Shown one piece after another: positions 9,242 through 16,631 of a DNA stretch of 64,000 bases (the first letter of the stretch is position 1; each line of letters starts with the position of its first letter). The stretch is from Pseudomonas sp. Leaf58. GTDB taxonomy: Bacteria; Pseudomonadota; Gammaproteobacteria; Pseudomonadales; Pseudomonadaceae. The position numbers and the translations under genes were made by a program. The notes beneath the pieces are model-generated. The model was given only the letters and a program-made list of their open reading frames with translations. It was not told the origin of the DNA and ran no database searches. The stretch spans positions 558,001-622,000 of the forward strand of contig NZ_CP032678.1 of NCBI RefSeq assembly GCF_003627215.1, written 5' to 3'.

Positions 9242-10594
9242 ATGAGAGCATTACTGGTAGGCGGTTTCGTCCGGGACACCCTGTTGGGCCTGAACCCACA
9301 TGATCGTGACTATGTGGTCATCGGTCAAAGTCCGGACTCCATGCGCGCCCAGGGCTACGTTCTCAGCGGCGAACACTTTCCGGTGTTTCGTCACCCGATC
9401 TCCCAGGAAGAGTATGCCCTGGCCCGCTCCGAGAAAAGCACTGGCCATGGGCATGGTGCCTTCGAGTGCGCTTGGGAAGGGGTAACCCTGGAAGACGACC
9501 TGTTCCGGCGCGACTTGACTATCAATGCCATGGCCTTGGCCGAGGACGGCACCCTGATTGACCCGTACGGGGGCAAGGCCGACCTGGACGCCGGGGTGCT
9601 GCGCCAGGTGTCCCGTCATTTCCAGGAAGATCCGCTGCGCATCCTCCGGGTGGCGCGCTTTGCTGCGCGGTACCAGTTCACCGTGCACCCTGGGACGATG
9701 GCGTTGATGCGGCGCATGGTCAAGCAGGACATGCTGGAGACGCTCTCTTCAGAGCGCCTGTGGCAAGAAACCCAGAAGGCCATGCTGACCGATCACCCCG
9801 GCATCTACTTCGATGTCCTGGATGCCTGCGGCGCCTTGGAACGGGTCTTCCCTGAGCTGCACTGCCTGAAGGATATCCCGCAGCGCCCCGATTACCACGC
9901 CGAGGGTGACACTTGGGTGCACACCCGCATGGTACTGGAGCAAGCCTGCGCCTTCAGCGCAGAACTGGGCGATGCCCGCAAGCTGCGCGTGCGCATGGCT
10001 GCCTTGCTGCACGATCTGGGCAAAGCCAATACGCCGTTCGAAGAACTGTGGGCCGACAACGGTGAGTTGATCGGCAGTCATCATGGCCATGAAGACCTGG
10101 AGCGCTTCGGGCCTCCCCTGGAGGCGCTGTCGGAACGCATCAAGATGCCGGGCGGTGTTCAACAGTTTGTAGCCGGCGTTGCGATGGTTCACCAAAAGGT
10201 GCATGGCATCTTCAAAGCAGGCGGCCATGGCCTGGTCTCGCTGTACCAGGCCCTCGATTTGAGTCGCAAGTTGCGCCATGACCCACACATCATCGACGAT
10301 GTGGCGTTGGCCTGTGCCGCCGATAACTACGGGCGCCTGACCTTGCTCAAGGACGGCTCCAAGGTGGCACCGACCAGCTATCACCAGGCTGATTACTTCA
10401 AGAAGGCTATGCTGACCATCCATTCCGTGGATCCAGGCACAGTCATCAAGGCAATCCTGGCCAAGGGGCATGGACTGAAAACGGCCAAGGAGCAGCTGCT
10501 GGCCCGTCAACGCGGATCAGTGAAGCCCATGATTGCCGAACATCGGGCGCTCGGTGAGGCTGCGATTGCCGAAATGCTCGGCACGCGAGCCTGA
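9242..10594 (+). CDS. cca: CCA tRNA nucleotidyltransferase with HD domain
   Basis: This enzyme adds or repairs the 3'-CCA end of tRNAs using CTP and ATP. The 450-residue product has the bacterial class II layout. The nucleotidyltransferase head is at the N-terminus (LLVGGFVRDTLLG, then the metal-binding DRDYVV), the RRDLTINAMA and GGKADLDAGVLR motifs follow, and an HD phosphohydrolase domain (ALLHDLGKANTP, about residue 256) lies in the second half. The ATG at 9242 has GGAGG six bases upstream and gives the usual MRALLVGG start; the GTG two codons earlier sits inside the ribosome-binding site. The gene is intact. Chromosomes normally carry their own cca, so this is a second copy on an accessory element, next to no tRNA gene that I can see. 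Confidence 0.95.
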   Translation: MRALLVGGFVRDTLLGLNPHDRDYVVIGQSPDSMRAQGYVLSGEHFPVFRHPISQEEYALARSEKSTGHGHGAFECAWEGVTLEDDLFRRDLTINAMALAEDGTLIDPYGGKADLDAGVLRQVSRHFQEDPLRILRVARFAARYQFTVHPGTMALMRRMVKQDMLETLSSERLWQETQKAMLTDHPGIYFDVLDACGALERVFPELHCLKDIPQRPDYHAEGDTWVHTRMVLEQACAFSAELGDARKLRVRMAALLHDLGKANTPFEELWADNGELIGSHHGHEDLERFGPPLEALSERIKMPGGVQQFVAGVAMVHQKVHGIFKAGGHGLVSLYQALDLSRKLRHDPHIIDDVALACAADNYGRLTLLKDGSKVAPTSYHQADYFKKAMLTIHSVDPGTVIKAILAKGHGLKTAKEQLLARQRGSVKPMIAEHRALGEAAIAEMLGTRA

Positions 10595-10652
10595 CCCATT
10601 AATTGAATCGGCGCGCCGCTGGGTTTGCCGATCTATACAAAAGGTAAATTCG

Positions 10653-11018
10653 ATGAAAATGCTGTATTGCCTGGTCTGCCGAGACGTTTTCAGTGTTCGC
10701 CAAGACCGCGAAAGAACCTGTATTTGTGGCCAAAGCAAATGCCGGTATGAAGACGATTCGGTAACCGTGACGTACACCGGGCCTGCGGTCATGCTAGGGT
10801 TTGCCAACAGTCTGATGGCCGGCGCCATTCGCGATCAGATCACGCATCAGGATCACGGCCTGAACTACCTGCCATTTCCGATGGAAGATCAGCTCCAGGG
10901 CCGGCAATTCCAGGGATGGGTCATTCCTTATGGTGCAGACGCTCTGAACAAGCTGGATGACCATCCCGACTGGGACAGTCTTAAGGTGGCCCGCGAAGGC
11001 TATGTGGACACCGAGTAG
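10653..11018 (+). CDS. Small zinc-ribbon hypothetical protein
   Basis: A 121-residue protein that starts MKMLYCLVCRDVF. The cysteines CLVC and CICGQSKC in the first 35 residues look like a zinc ribbon. The rest (about residues 40-121) is of unknown fold. AAGG lies eight bases before the chosen ATG; the longer frame upstream has no ribosome-binding site. It follows cca by 58 bases and may be cotranscribed with it. No function is assigned. Confidence 0.7.
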   Translation: MKMLYCLVCRDVFSVRQDRERTCICGQSKCRYEDDSVTVTYTGPAVMLGFANSLMAGAIRDQITHQDHGLNYLPFPMEDQLQGRQFQGWVIPYGADALNKLDDHPDWDSLKVAREGYVDTE

Positions 11019-11028
11019 GGCAGCCGCC

Positions 11029-11388
11029 CTACTTGGCAATGACCTCTTTCGCTGCCGCCGTCAGATCCACCCCAGTGCGCTGCTTGTAGGTACTGAAAGT
11101 GTCCTGCAGGGTCAGCTCGAAGCACCGCTCAAAGCTATCACCCGACACGTCGGCCCATCCCTGGCAATAACCTGCGACCCAGACAGTCAACAGCTCGTTG
11201 AGTCGCTGTGGCGCAGACTCGGCTTGCGAGCTTTGCGCAGGCTTGATCGATGGCAGGGTGCTGATGGTGGGCTTCACCGCCTGCTCGGGTGTGGTGGGCG
11301 CCGGTTGCAGAGATGCCGTGGCGCACCCGGCAAGCGCCAGGCATAACAGGGCAGGAGTCAGTGCTGCTTTGAGGTGATGGACGATCAT
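11029..11388 (-). CDS. Small predicted lipoprotein
   Basis: A 119-residue protein whose start MIVHHLKAALTPALLCLA is followed by the lipobox LAGC, so a lipid-anchored envelope protein is predicted. The mature part begins with a proline- and threonine-rich linker. It then has a compact domain with two conserved-looking cysteines (GYCQGW, FERCFE) and a C-terminal helix. The ATG at 11386-11388 is preferred because the 14 upstream residues would displace the signal peptide. It lies just downstream of the mutM-like gene on the same strand. Confidence 0.75.
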   Translation of the reverse strand: MIVHHLKAALTPALLCLALAGCATASLQPAPTTPEQAVKPTISTLPSIKPAQSSQAESAPQRLNELLTVWVAGYCQGWADVSGDSFERCFELTLQDTFSTYKQRTGVDLTAAAKEVIAK

Positions 11389-11422
11389 GCTTTTTCTCTC
11401 TTGTTGTTGATCAATCTGTGTT

Positions 11423-12225
11423 TCAGGCAACCGTACTCAGCTGTAACGCCGGGACATAGTAGGTGCTGCGCCCACCCTTTTTCGAAACGGCCACCGCATT
11501 GCCGAGCGGATCCACTTTGCGCCCGTAGACCTGGAAGGTGGCTTGGAAACCACCCTTCTTGTTGTCTGCATCCACATAATCGGAAATCGAGGAGCCACCC
11601 AACTCAATGGAGCGCAGCAGCATCTGCTTAATCGCCGGCACCATGGCCTGGGCCTGGCCAAGACTCAGCCTGCAAGTGGGCATTTCAGGGTCGATTCGTA
11701 GCTGGTACAACAGTTCGCACGCATAGATATTGCCAATCCCCGTCACAAATTTCTGGTCGAGCAGAAAGCTCTTGATCGGGCGCGTGGATTTGCGTGTCAA
11801 GGCAAACAGGTGATCTGCGGTGAAAGCGGCGCTCAAAGGCTCCATCCCAACCTTGGCGAGGTATTTGTTTTCCGACAAATCCTGCTCGTATAAGAGGAAC
11901 CCGAATTTTCGGGCATCGTTGTAGACCAGCTCGCTGCCGTCCGGAAACCAAGACGAACGTGGTCGTGTTTGGCCGGTGCTGGGTCAATCAGCAGCTTGCC
12001 CGTCATACCGAGGTGAGCCACGAGATAACCGCGATCGAGGACAAAGACCAGGTATTTGCCACGTCGCTGCACATCGACCACCGTTCGGCCAACCAGGTGC
12101 TGCTCCAGATCTTCCTGAACTCGCTCGCGCAAACGCGAGGTGAGGGTGGTCACCCTGGTGAACTCACGCCCTTTGAGGCGGGCGAGGCTATTTTTGACGC
12201 ATTCTACTTCCGGCAATTCTGGCAT
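11423..12225 (-). pseudogene. mutM: MutM/Fpg-like DNA glycosylase without zinc-finger cysteines, frameshifted
   Basis: Formamidopyrimidine-DNA glycosylases excise oxidised purines and cut the strand. The product begins MPELPEVE. Pro2 is the catalytic nucleophile after Met removal, so the ATG at 12223-12225 (GAGG six bases upstream) is the start, not the ATG five codons earlier. Lys57 in RRGKYLVF and the helix-two-turn-helix region (VTGIGNIYACELLY) are present. The frame breaks near 11942 (F-P/D-G junction) and one added base restores about 267 residues, the normal family length. The C-terminal finger is unusual: VYGRKVDPLGNAVAV ... GGRSTYYVPALQ keeps the arginine of the finger loop but has lost all four zinc-binding cysteines. 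It may be a working 'zincless finger' enzyme or a decaying one. Confidence 0.8.
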
Positions 12226-12259
12226 GACGCCCTCGATCATGGTTTTGGCTGAAACAGCG

Positions 12260-12279
12260 AGAGCCCCCGTAGGGGCTCT
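12260..12279 (-). terminator. Hairpin downstream of the glyoxalase-like/ATPase gene
   Basis: AGAGCCCC and GGGGCTCT pair across a four-base loop between the end of the gene at 12289 and the start of the mutM-like gene. There is no long run of T, so it is a moderate candidate. Confidence 0.5.
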
Positions 12280-12288
12280 GCGCGCTTG

Positions 12289-12987
12289 TTAGGCGCAAGT
12301 GCCCTGATGGATGAAGTACAGCGCCTCATGTTCAATCAACTGTTGCAGCTCGCGCCGATACGCTTCATTTCCACGCATGAGCGCCATGAGCTGCTGCTGA
12401 GCGTTGTCGACATCATCTGCGGTGAGGTTGATGATCACATGTCGCCCCTGGGCCACGCATTTCATCACCTCGGTCAGGACAACCTGGCTTTGCACATGGC
12501 CGAAGTACACGTGATCCGGATCGGCGCGCATGGCACATCTGAGTGCCTCACGCCAGGCATCGATTCCCGTGTTCGTCGTGGGGGCGGGCGGCGCGTCAGT
12601 CCTCACCTGATGCTTGAGCATCTGCTCGAAGAGCAAGCGTGTGGTCGCCGATGTGCTGCCGCTCGGCGCACTGGAGATGACGATCAAGCTGGGCTTCGCG
12701 CCCGACTGTAGGCGCTGGCCGAGGTGGGCGATGATTTGCTCATGCCCCCTGAAGCGCACTTCAGCCTCGGGCTGATCCGATGGCGCCGTCTCCACCTGGA
12801 CGCTGGCTTTCAGCGGATTGCTGGGTGGGCAGCGACCCTGGCTACCGCACAGGGCATCCCAGGACGGGAAATTGTGCTCCCTGGCCACAATTTCCAGGGC
12901 CTGCGAATGGGTGACGGGCACCCCCAATACAGCTTGAATGGATGTGCGGCGAAGTTTGGCCATCGCCTTGTACTGCGAAATGTTCAT
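12289..12987 (-). CDS. Glyoxalase-related domain fused to a degenerate PilT/DotB-type ATPase
   Basis: A 232-residue protein with two parts. Residues 1-50 (KLRRTSIQAVLG, THSQALEIVAREHNF, PSWDAL) match the short glyoxalase-related domain seen in many plasmid proteins. From about residue 75 the sequence resembles the nucleotide-binding half of secretion and pilus-retraction ATPases: LIVISSAPSGSTSAT sits at the Walker A position, then LRCAMRADPDHVYFGHV at the Walker B region, and AQGRHVIINLTADDV at the His-box. The Walker A lysine is missing (SGSTS instead of SGKS/T), so ATP hydrolysis is doubtful. The ATG at 12985-12987 has GGAG nine bases upstream. The role is unknown; a regulator or decoy partner of a conjugation ATPase is possible. 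Confidence 0.65.
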   Translation of the reverse strand: MNISQYKAMAKLRRTSIQAVLGVPVTHSQALEIVAREHNFPSWDALCGSQGRCPPSNPLKASVQVETAPSDQPEAEVRFRGHEQIIAHLGQRLQSGAKPSLIVISSAPSGSTSATTRLLFEQMLKHQVRTDAPPAPTTNTGIDAWREALRCAMRADPDHVYFGHVQSQVVLTEVMKCVAQGRHVIINLTADDVDNAQQQLMALMRGNEAYRRELQQLIEHEALYFIHQGTCA

Positions 12988-13139
12988 GTCTGGCACTCCA
13001 GTATTCCAGGCACCGCAGAGCGGGTTCGGAGTCCTCATTCTCGAAGCCTGGCAAGAGTCTACCAAGGGCATCATACCGCTCTCACTTTCACCGTACCGCG
13101 AATGCGGCGAGGACGACAGGCTGTGAGCGCCCTTGATGC

Positions 13140-13174
13140 ATACCTCTGCAGACTGATGAAATCTGCAGAGGTAT
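13140..13174. repeat. 13-bp perfect inverted repeat
   Basis: ATACCTCTGCAGA and TCTGCAGAGGTAT pair perfectly around nine bases (CTGATGAAA). It lies in the 288-bp gap between two minus-strand genes where I see no gene. With no U-tract it looks more like a protein-binding dyad than a terminator. Confidence 0.6.
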
Positions 13175-13275
13175 ACAGCATGGTCGAAGATCCCAACGCT
13201 GCACCAAAATCCTGTATTGTGCGTACAGGCAGGCGAGGCTCGCTGTTCAAGCGCCTCACCGTGCCTGGACAGCAG

Positions 13276-13773
13276 TCAGTGCGCCCAAGTCGCGGTGATC
13301 AGCAGGGTGCGAGGCTCTTTCGCCGGCTTGCTGCCATCCTGAGCGCCCGTGGTGCCCAACGAATAGCTAACCCCCATAGGTTGTCCGTTGGTGAGCTTTA
13401 GAGGTGTATTGAGCCTGCTGGTGGCGACATTCGGCATGTTGACCAAGGGTGGCTGTTTATCGAGCTTGGCGTCGATGAATTTCTCTTGATCGACCAACAG
13501 AAGGTTCGAGGTGAGAATACCCTTAGCGTCGACCAGGTTGCCGGTCAGCTCGATGGAGACCTGGTCGTTGAGGTAGTCCAGGGCCATATCCTGATCCTGG
13601 CGATCGATTTGTGCAGACGCCAGGTGAACCCCTTTGCCCATCGGTGCGCTGGTGGTAAAGCTATACACCAGATGGCCATCTTCGACGATCTTGACATCGT
13701 AGGTGACGGGCTTGGCAGCCAAGGCTACCGAGGAGAGGAGCAGGGCGGGAAGCATGAGGGCAAGGCGTTTCAT
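13276..13773 (-). CDS. Periplasmic hypothetical protein
   Basis: A 165-residue exported protein. The N-terminus MKRLALMLPALLLSSVALAA is a clear Sec signal peptide. The mature region reads as beta-rich (KPVTYDVKIVEDGHLVYSF ... LLITATWAH) with no cysteines and no recognised domain. AAGGA lies eight bases before the ATG. It is the last gene of a three-gene run with the protein at 13790 (16-base gap) and the YidD-like gene. The shared pattern of a signal peptide plus a small beta domain suggests these two proteins work together in the periplasm. Confidence 0.75.
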   Translation of the reverse strand: MKRLALMLPALLLSSVALAAKPVTYDVKIVEDGHLVYSFTTSAPMGKGVHLASAQIDRQDQDMALDYLNDQVSIELTGNLVDAKGILTSNLLLVDQEKFIDAKLDKQPPLVNMPNVATSRLNTPLKLTNGQPMGVSYSLGTTGAQDGSKPAKEPRTLLITATWAH

Positions 13774-13789
13774 TCAATTTTCCTTCAAA

Positions 13790-14278
13790 TCATTCGACCG
13801 TGATGTTCAAGGCACCCTTGCACCAGGGCTTGGCGGCATCCAGACAGAGGTTGTACTCATGCTTGAACGGTTTCCCACGCTCCAGGACAAACACGCTAGC
13901 AGTCTCGTACTCCCCCTTGGTCACATCGTTGGGGGCATACCCATGAACAGCAGTGCTATCGGAGAAATTGACGGCCAACGTCACGGTGCTTCGGGTGGTG
14001 TCCGCGACATCAAGGTTAAGCCTCACGTCAGAGTAAGTATCGAGGAGTTGCTTGTGTTTTTCAGTGTTTACAAAACGGCTTCCCGGTTGCAACAGCTTGA
14101 ACTTGGCCGAATGCTGAATGACACCTTTCATTTCCAGCAGTGAGACTCCAGCCTGGGCAACCTCCACCTGAATGGGCACAGGGGAGTTCTCAGGGGTTGC
14201 AGCCGCCAGGGCTTGCCCGCAAGCAAGCAGGGTTGCAAGCGAAACTGCGTAGAAGCCGATTTTCTTCTGAATGCTCAT
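13790..14278 (-). CDS. Periplasmic hypothetical protein
   Basis: A 162-residue exported protein with the signal peptide MSIQKKIGFYAVSLATLLA ending near ALAAA. The mature part is predicted beta-rich and has a pair of cysteines near the C-terminus (YNLCLDAAKPWCKG) that could form a disulfide. Its start codon overlaps the stop of the YidD-like gene by four bases (ATGA), a sign of translational coupling. It is broadly similar in size and make-up to the next gene, but I see no clear sequence homology between them. Confidence 0.75.
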   Translation of the reverse strand: MSIQKKIGFYAVSLATLLACGQALAAATPENSPVPIQVEVAQAGVSLLEMKGVIQHSAKFKLLQPGSRFVNTEKHKQLLDTYSDVRLNLDVADTTRSTVTLAVNFSDSTAVHGYAPNDVTKGEYETASVFVLERGKPFKHEYNLCLDAAKPWCKGALNITVE

Positions 14279-14706
14279 GGGTGTTCACGTCCTAACAGGA
14301 ATTTCAAAGAGGTGCAGCTGGCATCAGGGCCACAGGATCCGCAGTCCGGGAGATCCGGAATCCGGCATTTGGACGCGTCTGGCAGGCAGTCCACAGCATC
14401 TCCCGCCACTTCCGTCAAACAGCAGCTACTGTTGGGAGAACCGCCTCCCGAGCTATCGTTGCGCCGCTTGCGGTCTTCCGCTTCGCGCTTTTTGCGCTCC
14501 CGGCGCGTTTCGGCTGCTTCCTGACAGGACAGGAAGCGTGATCTGATCGAACTCAGGCCGCGAATCAGGCCTTGGGTTTCAAGGATCTCCAGGACAGCGC
14601 CTGAGCAACCTGGCCCCCCGTACTCAAGGGAATGGGCGCAGCGGTAACCTTTGCGCGGCGACAGATGTTTTTGATAAAGGCTGATGCCGAAGCGATAGAT
14701 GCCCAT
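14275..14706 (-). CDS. yidD: YidD-like protein with cysteine-rich extension
   Basis: Residues 1-60 match the YidD family of small membrane-insertion factors: YRFGISLYQKHLSPRKGYRCAHS, GPGCSGAVLEIL and FLSCQEA keep the family order of RY, Cys and Cys positions. Family members are usually about 80 residues; this one has 143. The extra part is a charged stretch (RRERKKREAEDRKRR) followed by a tail with about ten cysteines (SSCCLTEV, CLPDASKC, PDCGSCGPDASC). The tail could bind metal or form disulfides. It heads the operon with the two periplasmic proteins. The ATG at 14704-14706 is preferred over the GTG one codon upstream. Confidence 0.7.
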   Translation of the reverse strand: MGIYRFGISLYQKHLSPRKGYRCAHSLEYGGPGCSGAVLEILETQGLIRGLSSIRSRFLSCQEAAETRRERKKREAEDRKRRNDSSGGGSPNSSCCLTEVAGDAVDCLPDASKCRIPDLPDCGSCGPDASCTSLKFLLGREHP

Positions 14707-14774
14707 CACTCATATCCTGAAACCAATTCACATCAATATACGCCTTAATCGCAATATTGCCAACCGCATAATCG

Positions 14775-14823
14775 TTGTCAAGGGGCATTCAGACCCGAGA
14801 TAATGTAGGCACAATGTAGCCAC
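14775..14823 (+). promoter_or_regulatory. Promoter and tandem 11-bp operator of the RelB-like gene
   Basis: TTGTCA (14775-14780) and GATAAT (14799-14804) are spaced by 18 bases. Two head-to-tail copies of an 11-bp motif, AATGTAGGCAC (14802-14812) and AATGTAGCCAC (14813-14823), overlap the -10 and the expected transcription start. The one-helical-turn period fits an autoregulating ribbon-helix-helix antitoxin. Confidence 0.65.
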
Positions 14824-14837
14824 AAAAGGAAAATCCC

Positions 14838-15113
14838 ATGAGCAAGGACACCACTGTTCGCTCACGTGTAGACAGCAGGCTGAAAGCCGACGCTGAAACC
14901 ATCCTCAATGGCCAGGGCATCACCATGTCCCAGGCCATCAATCTGATGCTCCGCCAGGTCGTCATCCAGAACAAACTCCCCTTCGACATGGAAGGGGCAC
15001 CCAAGCTCAATGCGCGGGCGCAGGCGCTCTGCGATGCGTACGATGCCGGGGTAATACCCACCACAGAGTACCCAGACACGAAGGCGTTCTTCGCCTCCCT
15101 GGGTATCAATTGA
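14838..15113 (+). CDS. RelB/DinJ-family antitoxin without a partner toxin
   Basis: A 91-residue antitoxin. The N-terminal ribbon-helix-helix is evident (TTVRSRVDSRLKADAETIL, then GITMSQAINLMLRQVV). The C-terminal part (ALCDAYDAGVIPTTEYPD ... FFASLGI) is the usual toxin-binding region. AAAAGGAAAATCCC before the ATG provides a ribosome-binding site. Such genes normally precede a RelE/YafQ ribonuclease toxin, but the next gene downstream is on the opposite strand and encodes an SH3-like protein, so the antitoxin is an orphan here. It may be an anti-addiction gene or a solo repressor acting on the tandem operator just upstream. Confidence 0.9.
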   Translation: MSKDTTVRSRVDSRLKADAETILNGQGITMSQAINLMLRQVVIQNKLPFDMEGAPKLNARAQALCDAYDAGVIPTTEYPDTKAFFASLGIN

Positions 15114-15138
15114 CCGCCCATGAAAGCAAGGGGATGCC

Positions 15139-15756
15139 TTACAGGCGAGAAGCTCTCAGGTCACGCAGGTTGACCAGGTGTTTCCGCTTGACCCAGCCAA
15201 GGTGCGAATTACCGGCCTTGTTGGTGTATTCGACCTGACACCATGAATCTGTGCAGACGAGGATGCCCACCACATCGTCCCGAACGATGTACCGAGCATG
15301 GGTCGCATGCACCTGTGGGGTCTGATACAGGTAGGCCCTTGGGTCTTTCACTCTGGCCATCCCGATCCACTGCTTGGGCTCGACCATGCTCAACGCCAGT
15401 CCCGTGTTGATCTCAGGTGGGAGCAACATGCCGCACCCAGGCATCTCAGTGGCCGATTCAATCGAGAACGCTACGCCATCTCCCTCTGGTCGCAAGCTTC
15501 CGGCGAAGCCCATCGGCGCCTTGGTCACGAAAGTGACGTGGCCCATTGCGTCAACCTGGCCGCTCATGGAGAACGAGCAGGTGATCCGCGTCGAGCCCGG
15601 CATTTCATCGTAGTAATGCCCTTCAACGTAGCCATCGGGCGTCACCGCCAACAGTAGCTGCTCATACTTCCCAGAGTGCAGTACCTGGGCCGAAAGGGCT
15701 GTGGAAATCAGCTGCAGGCTTGCGGCAAGCAGCAGTGCGGGGAATTGTGGTATCAC
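15139..15756 (-). CDS. Exported protein with C-terminal bacterial SH3-like domain
   Basis: A 205-residue exported protein. I take the GTG at 15754-15756 as the start: GGAG lies eight bases upstream and the product then begins directly with a signal peptide (VIPQFPALLLAASLQLISTA). The middle has a paired-cysteine domain (RITCSFSMSG ... MPGCGMLLPPEI). The C-terminal 65 residues (DPRAYLYQTP ... DSWCQVEYTNK ... HLGWVKRKHLV) look like a bacterial SH3 domain of the kind that binds wall peptides. The upstream frame continues to 16032, but that part overlaps the next gene in antisense and lacks coding character. The role is unknown. Confidence 0.7.
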   Translation of the reverse strand: MIPQFPALLLAASLQLISTALSAQVLHSGKYEQLLLAVTPDGYVEGHYYDEMPGSTRITCSFSMSGQVDAMGHVTFVTKAPMGFAGSLRPEGDGVAFSIESATEMPGCGMLLPPEINTGLALSMVEPKQWIGMARVKDPRAYLYQTPQVHATHARYIVRDDVVGILVCTDSWCQVEYTNKAGNSHLGWVKRKHLVNLRDLRASRL

Positions 15757-15983
15757 CTTGTACACTCCGTTAGATGATCCCATTACGGGATGTTTCGAAG
15801 CCGATCGAATCGAGACTAGGCCGATAACCAAAGCTTCGGTCGCAAAAGAGCCCGAATGGTCTAGATCGGCACACCGTGGCCGAAGCAACATCGTCAGCTT
15901 ACAAGAAGTCGAGCGAACTAGGGGGACAAGGTATAAAATGCGTCCCCGCCATTCATCAGCTGATCGTAACGCTACCGGAGAAA

Positions 15984-16529
15984 ATGTTGAAGCTTTCGAA
16001 CCCTGTCGCCCTTCGAGCCTTCGAAAAAGCACTCACCAAGGTCAGGGCGGGCCCGCGACCACGCCCGAGATTCAGTAGCCGCACCGCCGACAAATTTGTT
16101 ATCAGAGGCTATGTGGAGCTGTTCGAGGAGCTCAAAGGGATTGGCTTGCACCAGGGTCGTAGCATGAACTCTGAAGCCGTTGCAGCCATTCTAGATAGCC
16201 TGGAAGGCAATCTACGGTCTACGGCGAGGGTCAGGGTTTTGCAAGCTCACCTCGGCAGGCGATTGAGCGCTGAGGTCATGGCCGAAGTGGGGGAATTCGA
16301 CCTCACCGTTTGTGCAAAGCCCCAGAAGTTTGTGGTTCGTCTTCCGCCCAGCGTTAGGGATATCATTCGTGATGGCGTCAAGAAGGTAACTTCTCGTGAG
16401 GGTGGAAAAATTTCGATGCGTGATTGGGTGCTAGAGGCGCTGGTAAAGTGGGTTAACTCTCAGCGCCAGGAATTCGCGCTGCTGACTACAATTATTGAGG
16501 TCGACAAAAGCTTGCTCGAACAGTTTTGA
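15984..16529 (+). CDS. Ribbon-helix-helix (Arc-like) protein with two repeats
   Basis: A 181-residue protein with two Arc-type ribbon-helix-helix units. The first is near residue 35 (KFVIRGYVELFEELK, SMNSEAVAAILDSL) and the second near residue 115 (KFVVRLPPSVRDIIRDGV, SMRDWVLEALVKWV). One polypeptide may thus act as a pseudo-dimer on DNA. The start is uncertain: GGAG lies three bases before the ATG at 15984, while the frame is open from a GTG at 15876 with no ribosome-binding site. A possible -10, TATAAA, is at 15932-15937. It is convergent with tuf and shares its terminator. A simpler Arc-like protein is encoded at 50549. Confidence 0.7.
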   Translation: MLKLSNPVALRAFEKALTKVRAGPRPRPRFSSRTADKFVIRGYVELFEELKGIGLHQGRSMNSEAVAAILDSLEGNLRSTARVRVLQAHLGRRLSAEVMAEVGEFDLTVCAKPQKFVVRLPPSVRDIIRDGVKKVTSREGGKISMRDWVLEALVKWVNSQRQEFALLTTIIEVDKSLLEQF

Positions 16530-16586
16530 TTGAGGAACAGGGCGACGTACAGCCGTCCAAGCTAATGGACGCTTGCAATCAAACAA

Positions 16587-16610
16587 AAACGCCCGGCAAG
16601 CCGGGCGTTT
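16587..16610. terminator. Bidirectional rho-independent terminator
   Basis: GCCCGGC (16591-16597) and GCCGGGC (16600-16606) pair across an AA loop, flanked by AAAAAC on one side and GTTT on the other. On the minus strand it ends the tuf transcript with a run of five T after the stem. It also serves the convergent ribbon-helix-helix gene. Confidence 0.85.
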
Positions 16611-16631
16611 CAGCAGTGTGTGACGCGGGTA

